This document shows, one piece after another, positions 48,842 to 58,844 of a stretch of 64,000 nucleotides of DNA (position 1 is its first letter; every line of letters starts with the position of its first letter). Origin of the DNA: Symbiodinium natans (Eukaryota > Sar > Dinophyceae > Suessiales > Symbiodiniaceae); NCBI GenBank assembly GCA_905221605.1, contig CAJNDS010002670.1, positions 115,001-179,000 on the forward strand, read 5' to 3'. Position numbers and translations under genes: made by a program. Under the pieces are notes generated by a model. That model saw only the letters and a program-made list of their open reading frames with translations, did no database searches and was not told the origin of the DNA.

Positions 48842-49340
48842 TTATCGTCTTGGATCCTTTCGGAAGAGGTGAATGCAAGAAGGCACAGCTCGATCGGGCT
48901 TCCCTCATGGAATCTATCGTAGGTTACGGCTTCCTTGCCACTGCGCAGTACATCGCTGATCTGTTCTTTTGCGTGGCAGATATCCCAAGCGTTGGTAATG
49001 CGCGGTTCCCTGCTATGTTACAGCGATCCGGATTACTGGATGGGGACCCTTTTATTGGCATTCGAAGCTCACCAAAAGGGGCCCCCTGGGCGCGCAGCTG
49101 GTTTGCTCATTATGCTAGGGTTTCCTAAGACGGAAAAGCGCATTACTGGTGCCCGCAGCCATCGTAGCATTATTGGCGGGACGTGCATATCGAACGCCCA
49201 CCTGCCCCCACACGGTTTATGAGAGAGATCAGGATGGATTGCCCGTATACAAGGGCAAGTGGATGAGTCACTGGCTTCTGCCCGGCGAGCTAGTATCAAA
49301 GCTCGGGGGCAACGTCCTCCGTGTTCCAGCCAAACGCACC
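48842..49340 (+). other. Unknown coding-like DNA upstream of the 314-aa family fragment
   Basis: A forward frame at 48935-49222 has plausible composition ('LLCYSDPDYWMGTLLLAFEA', 'AAGLLIMLGFPKTEKRI'). It may be a more 5' part of the family represented at 27532-28476, whose own upstream region here shows no obvious match. I do not recognise it. Confidence 0.3.
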
Positions 49341-49344
49341 TCCC

Positions 49345-49500
49345 AGGCACTTCCTGGACACCATACGGCAAGCCCTCGCAGCCTCGGAGGCCAGCCAAAC
49401 TCTGGAGCCTGGTCCATTTACAACCTGGCCTAATGTCACATCTCGAGTGGTTGTTTTCTTCCGTAGGGTCCTCCGGTTGGAAGGGCTTCTTTTCGTCTGA
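49345..49500 (+). pseudogene. Fragment of the 314-aa protein family
   Basis: One frame reads 'FLDTIRQALAASEASQTLE', 'WPNVTSRVVVFFRRVLRLEG' and 'LLFV' followed by a stop. It matches residues ~25-85 of the 27532-28476 product at about half of positions. It is truncated by the stop and then by element 3. Confidence 0.75.
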
Positions 49501-49532
49501 AAAAAGACTCTACTAGTTCTGCGCAGCAGAGT

Positions 49533-52500
49533 TTGTTTCACGACGTCGTGCATGAGATCTTTCATGGAGCGTTTTCCAACATAGTCATGTTTCAAGGAAT
49601 TCGCCTAGTTGTATATACAGGAACACCGTTAGGATTGGTTACTTGGATCATCCTGATGTATTTTTCACAGTCTTTTTGCCAAGCAGTCAGAAGCAGAAGG
49701 AAGAAGCCAGGAAAGAAGACGCGAGAGCAGAGGAGAGCTGCAGCAGCACATTGCAGGCAGTACAAATCATTACTTTTAGCAACACTTGTTTACAGCAACC
49801 TTGAAGCAGCCAAAGGTATGGAAGAAGCACTCAAAACATTGGCCGAAGCAAACATGCAAACACTGCAAGGCATACAAGCTTTGTCGCAGGAGATAAGGCA
49901 CTCAGCAGCAGCAGGAAGCCAAAGAGAGGAAGGATTGACACGAGCATTTCAGGAAACAGTAGCAGCAGTTCAGCAGAAGCAAGCCGAGTCACAAGAAGCA
50001 CTTGTGAGAGCACAACAAGAAGCAGTCACAACATTTGAGGAGATTGGCTCATCACTTGAGAGAGCCGTCAAGGAAAGAAAGCCAGGAGATGTGGAGCTAC
50101 ACAAACTAATCAAAGCACCCGAAGCTTTCAACCCAGGTACATGGCAAGAAGAGAAGAGTGGATTTGGAGAGTTCAGGAATCGACTCCGAACGTGGCTTGG
50201 AGCACTGGATGAAAATATGGTGAGGATCATGGACCGCGTAGAGAAGAACCTCAAGGAAGATAAGGCAGTCACTATGAGTGAGATGTCAACAGAAGCCAGA
50301 GAAGCCAGTCGCAGGTTGTACAGCGTGTTGAGTAGCTACACAAAAGGTAGACCTTTTCGTGTTGTGAAGCATGTACAGGAACAGAATGGCATGGAAGCGT
50401 ATAGGATGTTGATGAAGGAATATCAGCCGGTGAACAGAGCACGATCTTTGGAGCTTTTCCACAATGTTCTCAACTATCGTTTCGCGAAGGAAAAAGGCAT
50501 TGCAGAGAACATTCTAGAGTATGAAGAAAAGATTGAGTTGTATGAGAAGGCAACAGGTGAGAAGGTGCAGGAAAACCTCAAAGTTTCAACCCTCATTCAA
50601 GGAATGAAGCCTGATGTGAAGAGACATATCTTGTTGAACATTGGTGAAGACACTAAGTACAACAGCCTTCGTCAGTATCTAGTCAACTACGAGTCAACCG
50701 AACGATGGACCAACTCCCTTAGCCAGCAGCAAGGAACGCCGCATAGGACCACAACCGACCTGATCGACGCAGGTGAAGACCATGGAGGTTTAGCAGCGAT
50801 GGATGTCAACAGAGCATGGAAAGGCAAAGGTAAAGGTTGGTACAAAGGCTATGGTAAAGGCAAAGGCAAAGGCAAGAAAGGCAAAGGTTCAGGTAAAGGT
50901 TTCGAGGACAAAGGTAAAGGTAAAGGCAAAGGTAAAGGCAAAGGTCGAGGAGGCAATTGGAAAGGTCGAGGTAGAGGCTTCAGAGGCCGAGGTAAAGGTA
51001 GAGGAAAAGGCTATGGTAGAGGCTTTGGTAGTTACAAAGGCAAAGGCAAAGGAAAAGCACAGTCAGCGTCAGGAGTTTGCCACTACTGTCATAGGTATGG
51101 ACACTTTGAAGCACAGTGTAGGAAGAAGCAGATGGACATGGGATACCAAGCTAGGACCGTAGACCTAGAGAGCCAAAGCGAACAACAGAGTACAACAGGA
51201 ACCTCAACTCAAGCCCCTTCGTCAGCCTCGAGGTACCAGCAGTCTCAAAGAAGCCAAAGCAGCCAAGGAACCTCCAACTCAAACAAGCCTGTAGTTAGGA
51301 TGGTTTCGATGCATCACATTGGAGATCCCCCAACAAGTTTCCCGGAAGAGTTTGCGTTGAGCGAGGATTCAGAGGAAGTTGAGATTGACTACTTCGGAAG
51401 AATCTTGAGAGTTACGTGTGAAGAGAGTCAGGAAGAGAGAAAAGAGACAGAAGAGTTCTGGATAGGAGATGAAGATGAGTCCCAGGAATGTGAAGAACTT
51501 GACGACATGCTGTACCATTGGTACGGTGACGAACAGGAACAGATGTTTGTCAGGACAGCACGACAGGACCAGTCCCGAGAGATCGAAGTGGTACTGGATT
51601 CTGGAGCCGACATTTCGTTGGCACCTATGTGGATGAAAAGATTTGGTAGGAAAGCGCCAAAGAAAGCACAAGTTGTTCTGAGGGATGCTCAAGGTAAGTT
51701 GATCAAGGTTTCGGACCAAAGGATCATTGAGGTTGAGTTTCAGGACATTTCAGGAGTTACCGTGAAGGTTGAGGAAGTGTTCTTGATTTCATCAGTGATT
51801 CACCCGTTACTTGCTGTAGGAAAGTTGATGAAGAAAGGTTGGGAGTTTAGGAACGGCACAGCGACAGGTACCGTCCTTACAGAAGGAACAACCAAGATTG
51901 CAGTCAACTACAACAACAACTCACTTACTGCTACAGCATTCGTGAGAGCAGTGAACACAGCATCCACAGGAAAGCCGATACCCTTGCACTTGTGTGAAAA
52001 CCTCAGGTCTGTCGTAGAGGAACAGCGCATAGGATGGTCATTCTGGAGAGACCCTTACCAAGTTCACTACAGCCTCGGAACTTCGCAGCATGTGGACTTT
52101 GACCTCAAGTTTCAGCCAGGAAAGTACCCCTACAGAGCAGTCCTCATTCATGATGACAAGGAATGGCATCTACTGTACCATAGTGTTATGTTTGGAGACC
52201 TAGAGAATCCTACAGGTGCGATCTTCGATGGAACTAAAAAGTACAAGGTGTTGACGTTAGCTTCAAACCAAGAGTTTCCCTTGAACCTCTTAGGAACACC
52301 CAAAGAAGCCCGAGACAGGTGCATGTTCGAAGAATACACTAAGGATGTTTGGTCGATCAGTGATGATGGCACTGAGGTGATTAGGTACCACCATTCGCCC
52401 AGGAAAGCATTGTTCAATCCTCTAGATTCCAAAGACATCCCGGTAGAGATCTCAAACCTGAAGCCTGATAGGAAAACCTATGGAGAGGAACCCATCAAGC

Positions 52501-55500
52501 GTGAGTTCTTTGAGGATGACAAATCTTGGACCGAAGATGAGCATGATCAGTTCCCTGAGGCATTCAATGGATTGTCCTGGACAGGACAAAGCAGATTCCA
52601 GCTGATCTACCCAGTAGAGCCCAAAACCAAGAAGCAGAAGAAGGAACAAAAGCAACTCGACACGATCCCTGAACAGGTCGAAGAGGAAAATGAGGCATTT
52701 CAACCTGAAGAGCCTGAAGCACCCGAACACAGGTACGAACTTGCAGGAGAACTTGTTTTCAACCACAATGGGTATGAGTACAACCAGCAAAGCAGCCTGA
52801 AGACCCTGAGAGGACTTTGCACCGAGTTTGGTGTATCTAAGTTTGGTTCAAAGCAGGACATTCTGAGGAGACTTAGTAGGACCATCATGGAAGCTGAAAG
52901 AACCCACGAACTTAGCACAGCCCAGAAAAGGTATCAGGAATATGCGATTGCCGAACCACTCAAGGACCAAAAGATGCCGCCACCTGAAGAGGTAGCAGTT
53001 CACAACTTGACGCATCTGCCATATGCGTCATGGTGTCCGGTGTGTGTTGCGTGTAAAGGAAAGGAGTCGCCTCATCCTAGAGAGAACCCTGAAAAGGAAA
53101 GATCATCGAGACCTACGTTCTGTATGGATTTCTGCTTCACAGGTACTAGCTACGATGAAGCAGCGTCTGCAGTATGTCTTGTGTGCATTGACTCTTGGAG
53201 TAGGAATGTTGTCTGTATTCCCACAGCATCTAAAGGCAAAGGCCTGATTGATCATCTAGCTGAAGGAGTTACGTACATGAGCACTCAACTGCAGTATGGA
53301 GCCATCAACCTGAAAGCCGACAACGAAGGAACCATGAAGAAGCTCAAGCAGGTCATTCAGAAGCAGCGATCATCGTTAGGACTAGGAACAGTCTTGCAAG
53401 ATGCAGTTTCAGGACAAAAGGAAACCAACGGCATGGCTGAACGAGCTATCCAAACCGTCCGTAGGCAAGCTCTGACTTTGATCAAAGGCATGGAAGAGCA
53501 TGCAGGAATTCTTGTTGCACACACGCATCCGATCTTCAGTTGGGCATTTCGACATGCCAGCTGGATAATCAACAGGTACCATCGACACTCAGGAACAGGG
53601 ATGACCCCTTACGAGTGGATTTCAGGTCGCCCGTTTCAAGGAACTTTGGCAGAGTTTGGAGAGAGTTTGATGGTGTTGGCTAACAGGACAGGCGTGAAGA
53701 GTAGCAGGAAAGGTGATCCTTTGTGGTTGAGAGGAGTGTTCTTAGGAAAGTCTGACAACGACTTGTACATCACTTGGCACATGGATGGTATCAAAACTAG
53801 CAGAAGTGCAAAGCGTTGCCCTGAACATTTCGACGCTAAGGCAATCAGCAGTGTAGGAATCCATTCATGGGAAGTGAAGCACACCACTCTAGCAACCAGA
53901 GTAGTTCCCAAGAAAAGCATTCCAGGACCAAAACCAGTAATGACCCAGATCATGGGCTCAGACACCGGTGAACAGGACCAAGCAGTGCAGGACAAACCTT
54001 CAGGACCTCAGAGTCAATCTGAGGCAGTTGTCATCCAAGGCGGGGATTCTGGTGAGAAGCCAGGACCAGTGATCCCAAGGACGACGTATTTAGCAGGTAA
54101 AGCCAAACAGCACCAAGCAGCCCAAAAGAGGAAAGCCGAACAAGATCTTGAAGAAGCTGAACCTGAAGTAGCGTCAGATGTGTTGTCTAGTGACCCTTCG
54201 TCTTCAAGCAGTCCCCAGGAAAAAGAGCTAGGTATGGATGTTTCTGATGGTGGTGAGTCTGAAGAACTTTTGCCAGACAGTGCAATGTTGAGTGAACTTC
54301 TCACAGCACGAGGACCTCCACAGCTTAGGAAAGCACAGTTTGAAGATGTAGGAACAGGTTCCAAGATCCCGAAGCTGGATTCCCCAACTAAGAAGTATCC
54401 ACCTTTCAACGTAGGAAGAGTTTTTGAGCACAATGATGAGGAACTTCCTGAAGCAGGAACTGACGACATTTTCTGGGAAGACACCTATTCTGAGATTGGT
54501 GACTCAGATGAAGAACAGGACATTTTCACGAGTGAAGATGCAGGACCTCCAGAACTTTCAGAGGAGGAACTCAGAGTCTTGGATCGAGAAGCGATGGTCA
54601 CCGAGATCGATCGTCTCAAGGACATGAAAGCAGTAGACCGAGTCCCTTTGCAGGAACTTGAGAGAGAAGAAGAGAGAGGAGAGAACTGTGAAGGAAACGA
54701 AGAGAGAGACGTAGGAACCAAGTGGCTTACCACGAAGTTTGTGTTTGACTGGAGATTTAGAGGAAACCGATGGATTCGTAGAGCTCGATTAGTTGCGCGG
54801 GAGTTCAAGACACAGGAACACCGCACAGACACGTTCAGTCCAGCGACGAGCGCCTCGCTGGTGAGACTGATCCCGGTACTAGGATTGCAGCAGGAATATG
54901 CATTGTATTCTGTAGATGTGAAGGACGCATTCCTTCAGGTACCCCAAAGGAACAGGACAGCGTGTGAATTCCCAAAGGAATATGTAGAGCTTTTCGGAGA
55001 AGAAGATCCCAACTGCAGGAACGAAGGTTTGTTACTCTTGCGTGTACTTCCAGGACAGAGAGATGCAGCATTGTTGTGGAGTGACCACTTTGCGAGCACT
55101 TTGCAGGAACAGGACTTTGACAGGTGTGTTGCATGTCCAACTTTGTTTCGTGACAAGATGAAGAGTATTCTTGTTGTACACGTAGACGACATTCAAGCAG
55201 CAGGAAAGAATAGAAGCCTTGCGCCAGTTCTGAGCATGTTAGGCAAAACCTACGAACTCAAGATCGAAGGCCCTTTTCTCACTGAGCAAGAACTTGCAGT
55301 AGGAGAGTCGCTTCAGACCATTAGATTCCTCAAGAGGAAATTTACGTACCACAACCATGAGTTGCACATCAAGAGTGACCCGAAGTATCTCATCAAGCTA
55401 AAGGAAGAACTCAAGCTCAAGAGCACAGCCTCAAAGCCAACTCCTTGCACCCATGAAAGCCAGGAAGCCGATCACACCAACAGTCTTGACCAGGAACAAG

Positions 55501-58352
55501 CAGCATCATTCCGAAAGTGTGTAGGAATCTTACTGTATGTAGGCCAGGATAGACCGGATTTGCAGTTCGCAGTACGTGGACTAGCGTCAAAGATGTCGGA
55601 ACCTACGTATGGATCATGGAAACACTTGATTCATCTTGTGCAGTACATGTCTAAGACAGAAGGCTATCATCTTGTGTACAGGAAGACCCCCAGAGGCCTC
55701 AGCAATCTTCATGAGAGTATCAGGAACGGTAGCTATGATTTCACTGGAGTAGAGTCCAAAGAGTATCATCTTCTAGAGGTATTCAGCGACAGTGATTGGG
55801 CAGGAAAGAAAGACACTCGTAGATCAACCAGCTCAGGAAACGTATTTCTGGATGGACAGGTGATCTATAGTTTCTCTCGAAGCCAGAAGACAGTCTCGCT
55901 CAGCTCTGGTGAAGCAGAGTACTACGCCGCAGCATCGGCAGCATCAGATTCAATTCTGTTGAAGGAAGCAATTCAGTTCTTGACAGGAAAACGTTGTGTA
56001 GTACATTTGCATCTTGATTCTTCGGCAGCCCGAGGTATCATCACTCGGCAGGGAGTAGGAAGAGTCAAACATTTGCAGATCAGGACCTTGTTTCTTCAAG
56101 ACCTCCACAAACAAGGAACCGTTAGCGTGCACCCAGTAGGGACCAAGGACAACACCGCCGATATAGGAACTAAGCCCTTGTCAGGAAAGCGTATCAAACT
56201 TCTTTTGCATTGGCTAGGATTCCAAACTGAAGACAACGAACCCGTAGGAAAACAAGAGCTCAAAGACCACCGAACCCAGGAACAAGCTAAGGCTACTGTG
56301 AGATTGATCAAGAGTAAAGGAACATTCGCGTTTGCAGCTTTGATGTTTTCGACCATTGCAGGAATTTCAGAAGGTTTTGTGTTTGAGGGTTCAGGAAAAG
56401 TTTCAGGAACAGACATGTCAGTCATGAGAGCATGTGAGCAGGACGTCATGTGCATTTCTGACACGAGTGAATTTGCATTAGGAACAGTCATGTCTTGTTG
56501 TAGGAACAGTCTTCATGCAGGAAACATGTGTGCATTTGAAGTAGGAACCGTTTGTGCAGAGAGAGTAGGAACAGGAAATTCGCCGCATTCCGAGTGCAAC
56601 AGTCAAGCTGTAGAAGTAGAGCAGGAACACTGTAGAGAGCCCAGTAGAAAAGCCAGGAAACCTGCAGCCATGAGTGACACTGGAGAAGAAACCAGCTTCA
56701 ACCAGTTGGTGCAGGAACTACGTGAGATCCTGGAAACGACGCGCCAGGAACGCATCGAGTCCATGGAGAGTGTCTCCATCTCTTTGCAGGAAAGCAGCAT
56801 GAACATGAGTCGTTTGGCAGAGGAAAGCCAAGCAACCCAGAAGCTCCTGTCCGACTACAAGAAGGAAACAGAAGAGATCAAGAACATCGTGAAGGAGATC
56901 AAGCAAAATGAAGCAGAAGCCAAAGACGAGGTGAAGGAGATCGTCAAAGACTTGAAGGAAAGAATCGAAAGCCTTGAAGATTTCGTGAAGTGGTACGCCC
57001 AGGAAGAAGAAGAAGAAGACAACGAGGAGAACGACGCGGAGAAGGAAAGAAAGGACAGAGAACTGGAAGCAGAACTTCGTCGTGAAGGGCATCTTCAGGA
57101 AACTACATCGTGGACTACGCCAACTACAAGTTCGAAAGAAGGAAAAGAGGAAGCTACATCGTGGACTACGCCAACTACAAGTTCGAAAGAAGGAAAAGAG
57201 GAAGCTACATCGTGGACTACGCCGACTACAAGTTCGAAAGAAGGAAAGGAAGAAGCTACATCGTGGACTACCTCATCTACCAGTTCGAAGGAAAAGCAGG
57301 AAGGAAAGGATGAAGCTACATCGTGGACTACCTCAACTACAAGTTCGAAAGGAGGAAAGAACAAGGAAGAGGAAGCCGAGAGCATCACCGAGAAGATCCG
57401 CCGAATCAACGAGGAGATCCAAAGGAAAGCAGAAGAGTCAAAAGACAAGGAAAGCGATTTCGAGTACCCACGCGATTTTTCGTCCGAGTGGAAGTTCTAC
57501 ACCGAGAATGGCTCGATTTACCGCCAGCACTACGTGACGCAGGAAAAGATTTGGTGCGACTACGACTACGCCTACAAGCACGAGAAAGGAAAAGGAAAGA
57601 ACAAGAAGAAGAAAGGCCACACAGGAGAAGAAGAAGGAAAGACAAGCTCAGGATCAGGAGGACAGCAGCCGCTGTCAAAGGAACAAGAAGAGGAGCTGAA
57701 GGCAAAGTTGAAGAAGACCTTAGAAGCAGCAGCAGAGGAGAACGATAGGAGACTTGAGAAGGAAAGGCAAGCCAAGGAGGAAGAAGCACGAGAGGCAGCA
57801 GCCAAGCAAGCAAAGGAAGCACAGGAAGCAAAGGAAGCACAGGCAGCAAAGGAAGCCAAGGAAGCAAAGGCAGCAGCAGTCAAGGCCAAGGAAGAAGAGG
57901 AAAGGCACAGGAAGAATGCAGCAGCCCAAGCAGCAGCAGCAGAGAAGGAAGCAGAAGCAAGGAAGGAGCTCGAGGAAGCAGTCCTCTTGCTTATGCAGGA
58001 AAGAGAGAAAGACAAGGAAAGGATTGAAAGGCTCGAGAAGGCACTCAGCCAAAGAGGAAGCGATGCAGGATCAACAACAGAAGAGGAGAACCGCAGCCCA
58101 GCAAAGGAAAAGGAGGAGCCAGAGAAGGAGGAGCCAAAGGAAAAGAAGGAGAAGGAAGACCCAGAAGTGAAGGAAAAAGGACCGTACTCGCCGAGGAGCT
58201 ACGTGAAGGCTCAGGAAAAGACAAGACAAGGAACAGCTACGCCGTCTTCCAGTACAAGGAAAAGTTCTACCAGTGGAAGTGGAACAACGACAGCCAGTAC
58301 TGGTACTTCTTCGATTCAGAAGGAAAAAGTCCCGGTGAAGGAAAATGGGTGA
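49533..58352 (+). CDS. Element 3 Ty1/copia Gag-Pol polyprotein with long C-terminal extension
   Basis: One frame spans 2939 codons. The likely real start is Met96 (49818, MEEALKTLAEANMQTLQGIQ); the upstream 95 codons look like flanking DNA. Gag core about 180-415; Gly-Lys-rich RNA-binding tract 425-510; CCHC knuckle 'CHYCHRYGHFEAQC' from Cys516. Protease 'VLDSGAD' (Asp689). SAP-like segment 'LRGLCTEFGVSKFGSKQDIL' about 1090-1110. Integrase zinc site 'HNLTHLPYASWCPVC' (His1157) and DDE residues Asp1199, Asp1263 and Glu1303 ('NGMAERA'). RT 'SVDVKDAFL' (Asp1795) and 'VVHVDDIQ' (Asp1885-1886). RNase H 'FSDSDWAG' (Asp2086/2088), 'SLSSGEAEYYAA', 'HLDSSAARG' and 'TADIGTKPLSG' to about 2230. All catalytic residues are present. 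After RNase H come a hydrophobic stretch, a coiled coil, five 17-residue repeats (~2523-2606), a WW-like segment (Trp2653/Trp2674) and Ala/Glu/Lys-rich helices. No 5' LTR was found. Confidence 0.92.
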   Translation: MFHDVVHEIFHGAFSNIVMFQGIRLVVYTGTPLGLVTWIILMYFSQSFCQAVRSRRKKPGKKTREQRRAAAAHCRQYKSLLLATLVYSNLEAAKGMEEALKTLAEANMQTLQGIQALSQEIRHSAAAGSQREEGLTRAFQETVAAVQQKQAESQEALVRAQQEAVTTFEEIGSSLERAVKERKPGDVELHKLIKAPEAFNPGTWQEEKSGFGEFRNRLRTWLGALDENMVRIMDRVEKNLKEDKAVTMSEMSTEAREASRRLYSVLSSYTKGRPFRVVKHVQEQNGMEAYRMLMKEYQPVNRARSLELFHNVLNYRFAKEKGIAENILEYEEKIELYEKATGEKVQENLKVSTLIQGMKPDVKRHILLNIGEDTKYNSLRQYLVNYESTERWTNSLSQQQGTPHRTTTDLIDAGEDHGGLAAMDVNRAWKGKGKGWYKGYGKGKGKGKKGKGSGKGFEDKGKGKGKGKGKGRGGNWKGRGRGFRGRGKGRGKGYGRGFGSYKGKGKGKAQSASGVCHYCHRYGHFEAQCRKKQMDMGYQARTVDLESQSEQQSTTGTSTQAPSSASRYQQSQRSQSSQGTSNSNKPVVRMVSMHHIGDPPTSFPEEFALSEDSEEVEIDYFGRILRVTCEESQEERKETEEFWIGDEDESQECEELDDMLYHWYGDEQEQMFVRTARQDQSREIEVVLDSGADISLAPMWMKRFGRKAPKKAQVVLRDAQGKLIKVSDQRIIEVEFQDISGVTVKVEEVFLISSVIHPLLAVGKLMKKGWEFRNGTATGTVLTEGTTKIAVNYNNNSLTATAFVRAVNTASTGKPIPLHLCENLRSVVEEQRIGWSFWRDPYQVHYSLGTSQHVDFDLKFQPGKYPYRAVLIHDDKEWHLLYHSVMFGDLENPTGAIFDGTKKYKVLTLASNQEFPLNLLGTPKEARDRCMFEEYTKDVWSISDDGTEVIRYHHSPRKALFNPLDSKDIPVEISNLKPDRKTYGEEPIKREFFEDDKSWTEDEHDQFPEAFNGLSWTGQSRFQLIYPVEPKTKKQKKEQKQLDTIPEQVEEENEAFQPEEPEAPEHRYELAGELVFNHNGYEYNQQSSLKTLRGLCTEFGVSKFGSKQDILRRLSRTIMEAERTHELSTAQKRYQEYAIAEPLKDQKMPPPEEVAVHNLTHLPYASWCPVCVACKGKESPHPRENPEKERSSRPTFCMDFCFTGTSYDEAASAVCLVCIDSWSRNVVCIPTASKGKGLIDHLAEGVTYMSTQLQYGAINLKADNEGTMKKLKQVIQKQRSSLGLGTVLQDAVSGQKETNGMAERAIQTVRRQALTLIKGMEEHAGILVAHTHPIFSWAFRHASWIINRYHRHSGTGMTPYEWISGRPFQGTLAEFGESLMVLANRTGVKSSRKGDPLWLRGVFLGKSDNDLYITWHMDGIKTSRSAKRCPEHFDAKAISSVGIHSWEVKHTTLATRVVPKKSIPGPKPVMTQIMGSDTGEQDQAVQDKPSGPQSQSEAVVIQGGDSGEKPGPVIPRTTYLAGKAKQHQAAQKRKAEQDLEEAEPEVASDVLSSDPSSSSSPQEKELGMDVSDGGESEELLPDSAMLSELLTARGPPQLRKAQFEDVGTGSKIPKLDSPTKKYPPFNVGRVFEHNDEELPEAGTDDIFWEDTYSEIGDSDEEQDIFTSEDAGPPELSEEELRVLDREAMVTEIDRLKDMKAVDRVPLQELEREEERGENCEGNEERDVGTKWLTTKFVFDWRFRGNRWIRRARLVAREFKTQEHRTDTFSPATSASLVRLIPVLGLQQEYALYSVDVKDAFLQVPQRNRTACEFPKEYVELFGEEDPNCRNEGLLLLRVLPGQRDAALLWSDHFASTLQEQDFDRCVACPTLFRDKMKSILVVHVDDIQAAGKNRSLAPVLSMLGKTYELKIEGPFLTEQELAVGESLQTIRFLKRKFTYHNHELHIKSDPKYLIKLKEELKLKSTASKPTPCTHESQEADHTNSLDQEQAASFRKCVGILLYVGQDRPDLQFAVRGLASKMSEPTYGSWKHLIHLVQYMSKTEGYHLVYRKTPRGLSNLHESIRNGSYDFTGVESKEYHLLEVFSDSDWAGKKDTRRSTSSGNVFLDGQVIYSFSRSQKTVSLSSGEAEYYAAASAASDSILLKEAIQFLTGKRCVVHLHLDSSAARGIITRQGVGRVKHLQIRTLFLQDLHKQGTVSVHPVGTKDNTADIGTKPLSGKRIKLLLHWLGFQTEDNEPVGKQELKDHRTQEQAKATVRLIKSKGTFAFAALMFSTIAGISEGFVFEGSGKVSGTDMSVMRACEQDVMCISDTSEFALGTVMSCCRNSLHAGNMCAFEVGTVCAERVGTGNSPHSECNSQAVEVEQEHCREPSRKARKPAAMSDTGEETSFNQLVQELREILETTRQERIESMESVSISLQESSMNMSRLAEESQATQKLLSDYKKETEEIKNIVKEIKQNEAEAKDEVKEIVKDLKERIESLEDFVKWYAQEEEEEDNEENDAEKERKDRELEAELRREGHLQETTSWTTPTTSSKEGKEEATSWTTPTTSSKEGKEEATSWTTPTTSSKEGKEEATSWTTSSTSSKEKQEGKDEATSWTTSTTSSKGGKNKEEEAESITEKIRRINEEIQRKAEESKDKESDFEYPRDFSSEWKFYTENGSIYRQHYVTQEKIWCDYDYAYKHEKGKGKNKKKKGHTGEEEGKTSSGSGGQQPLSKEQEEELKAKLKKTLEAAAEENDRRLEKERQAKEEEAREAAAKQAKEAQEAKEAQAAKEAKEAKAAAVKAKEEEERHRKNAAAQAAAAEKEAEARKELEEAVLLLMQEREKDKERIERLEKALSQRGSDAGSTTEEENRSPAKEKEEPEKEEPKEKKEKEDPEVKEKGPYSPRSYVKAQEKTRQGTATPSSSTRKSSTSGSGTTTASTGTSSIQKEKVPVKENG
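57100..57360 (+). repeat. 51-bp tandem repeat inside the element 3 extension
   Basis: There are five units of GAAGCTACATCGTGGACTAC, CAACTACAAGTTCGAAAGAA and GGAAAAGAG, one unit enlarged to 63 bp. The main frame encodes 'ATSWTTPTTSSKEGKEE'; the other two forward frames are also open ('SYIVDYANYKFERRKRG' and 'KLHRGLRQLQVRKKEKR'). The main frame is continuous with natural sequence on both sides and is preferred. Confidence 0.9.
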
Positions 58353-58543
58353 AGCAGCACAAGGACAAGAACGGCAGGAAAGTTTGCGACGAGCAGCTCA
58401 AGAAGTTCGAGAAGTTCGTTGAGGAGAAAAGGAAAGAAAAGGACAAAAGCCAGGAGAAAGGAGAAGAAGGAAAAGGAAGCAGCAGCAGCAGCAGCAGCAA
58501 GGACGTCGACGATGGCTACTACGAGATCACAAGCTTTTCGTGA
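58190..58543 (+). pseudogene. Probable true C terminus of the element 3 protein in a shifted frame
   Basis: From about 58230 the main frame becomes Ser/Thr-rich. A neighbouring frame instead reads 'YAVFQYKEKFYQWKWNNDSQ', 'YWYFFDSEGKSPGEGKW' and 'VKQHKDKNGRKVCDEQLKKF', ending at 58543. The aromatic, WW-like pattern resembles the segment at residues 2650-2675, so the natural protein probably switches frame here. Either a single-base indel occurred or the shift is programmed. Confidence 0.55.
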
Positions 58544-58830
58544 AAAGGAAAGTGAGCTTGGCACAGTGAGCTAGGACGGACTGAGAGCTTGACTAGCTCC
58601 AGGAAAGTTTTCTTTTGCAGTTTGTTTCAGGATGATGATCCGAGTAAAGTAGGAACAGCAGCGTTTTGTTTTGTACAGGATAGTAGACATTTCGTTTGAA
58701 GGAAATGTGAGCGAACTTGGAGAGATTCGCCAGTGGACTTGAAAGAGTCTGCGTTGAGGAAAGAGTTTCAAACACTTGTGTGTGTTCAGGAAAGAGAGTC
58801 GAAGCCAGCTTAGTCTACGACTTTCACTAA
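58544..58830 (+). other. Element 3 3' untranslated region
   Basis: Non-coding sequence between the end of the coding region and the polypurine tract. It keeps the dense AGGAA(A/C) words seen in the coding part. Its final portion (CGAAGCCAGCTTAGTCTACG, then ACTTTCACTAACTTCGAAGG) is conserved at 60670-60718. Confidence 0.7.
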
Positions 58831-58844
58831 CTTCGAAGGCGGGG
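58831..58844 (+). promoter_or_regulatory. Polypurine tract of element 3
   Basis: CTTCGAAGGCGGGG lies immediately before the LTR's TGTTAAAC. The second copy upstream of 60719 is CTTCGAAGGGGGGG. Position and purine content fit the plus-strand primer of LTR elements. Confidence 0.8.

Noticed and set aside
57110-57313. Tyr-rich ORF (SYIVDYANYKFERRKRG repeats) in the second frame of element 3
   Set aside because: The repeat period is a multiple of three and all forward frames are open; only the main frame continues into natural sequence on both sides.
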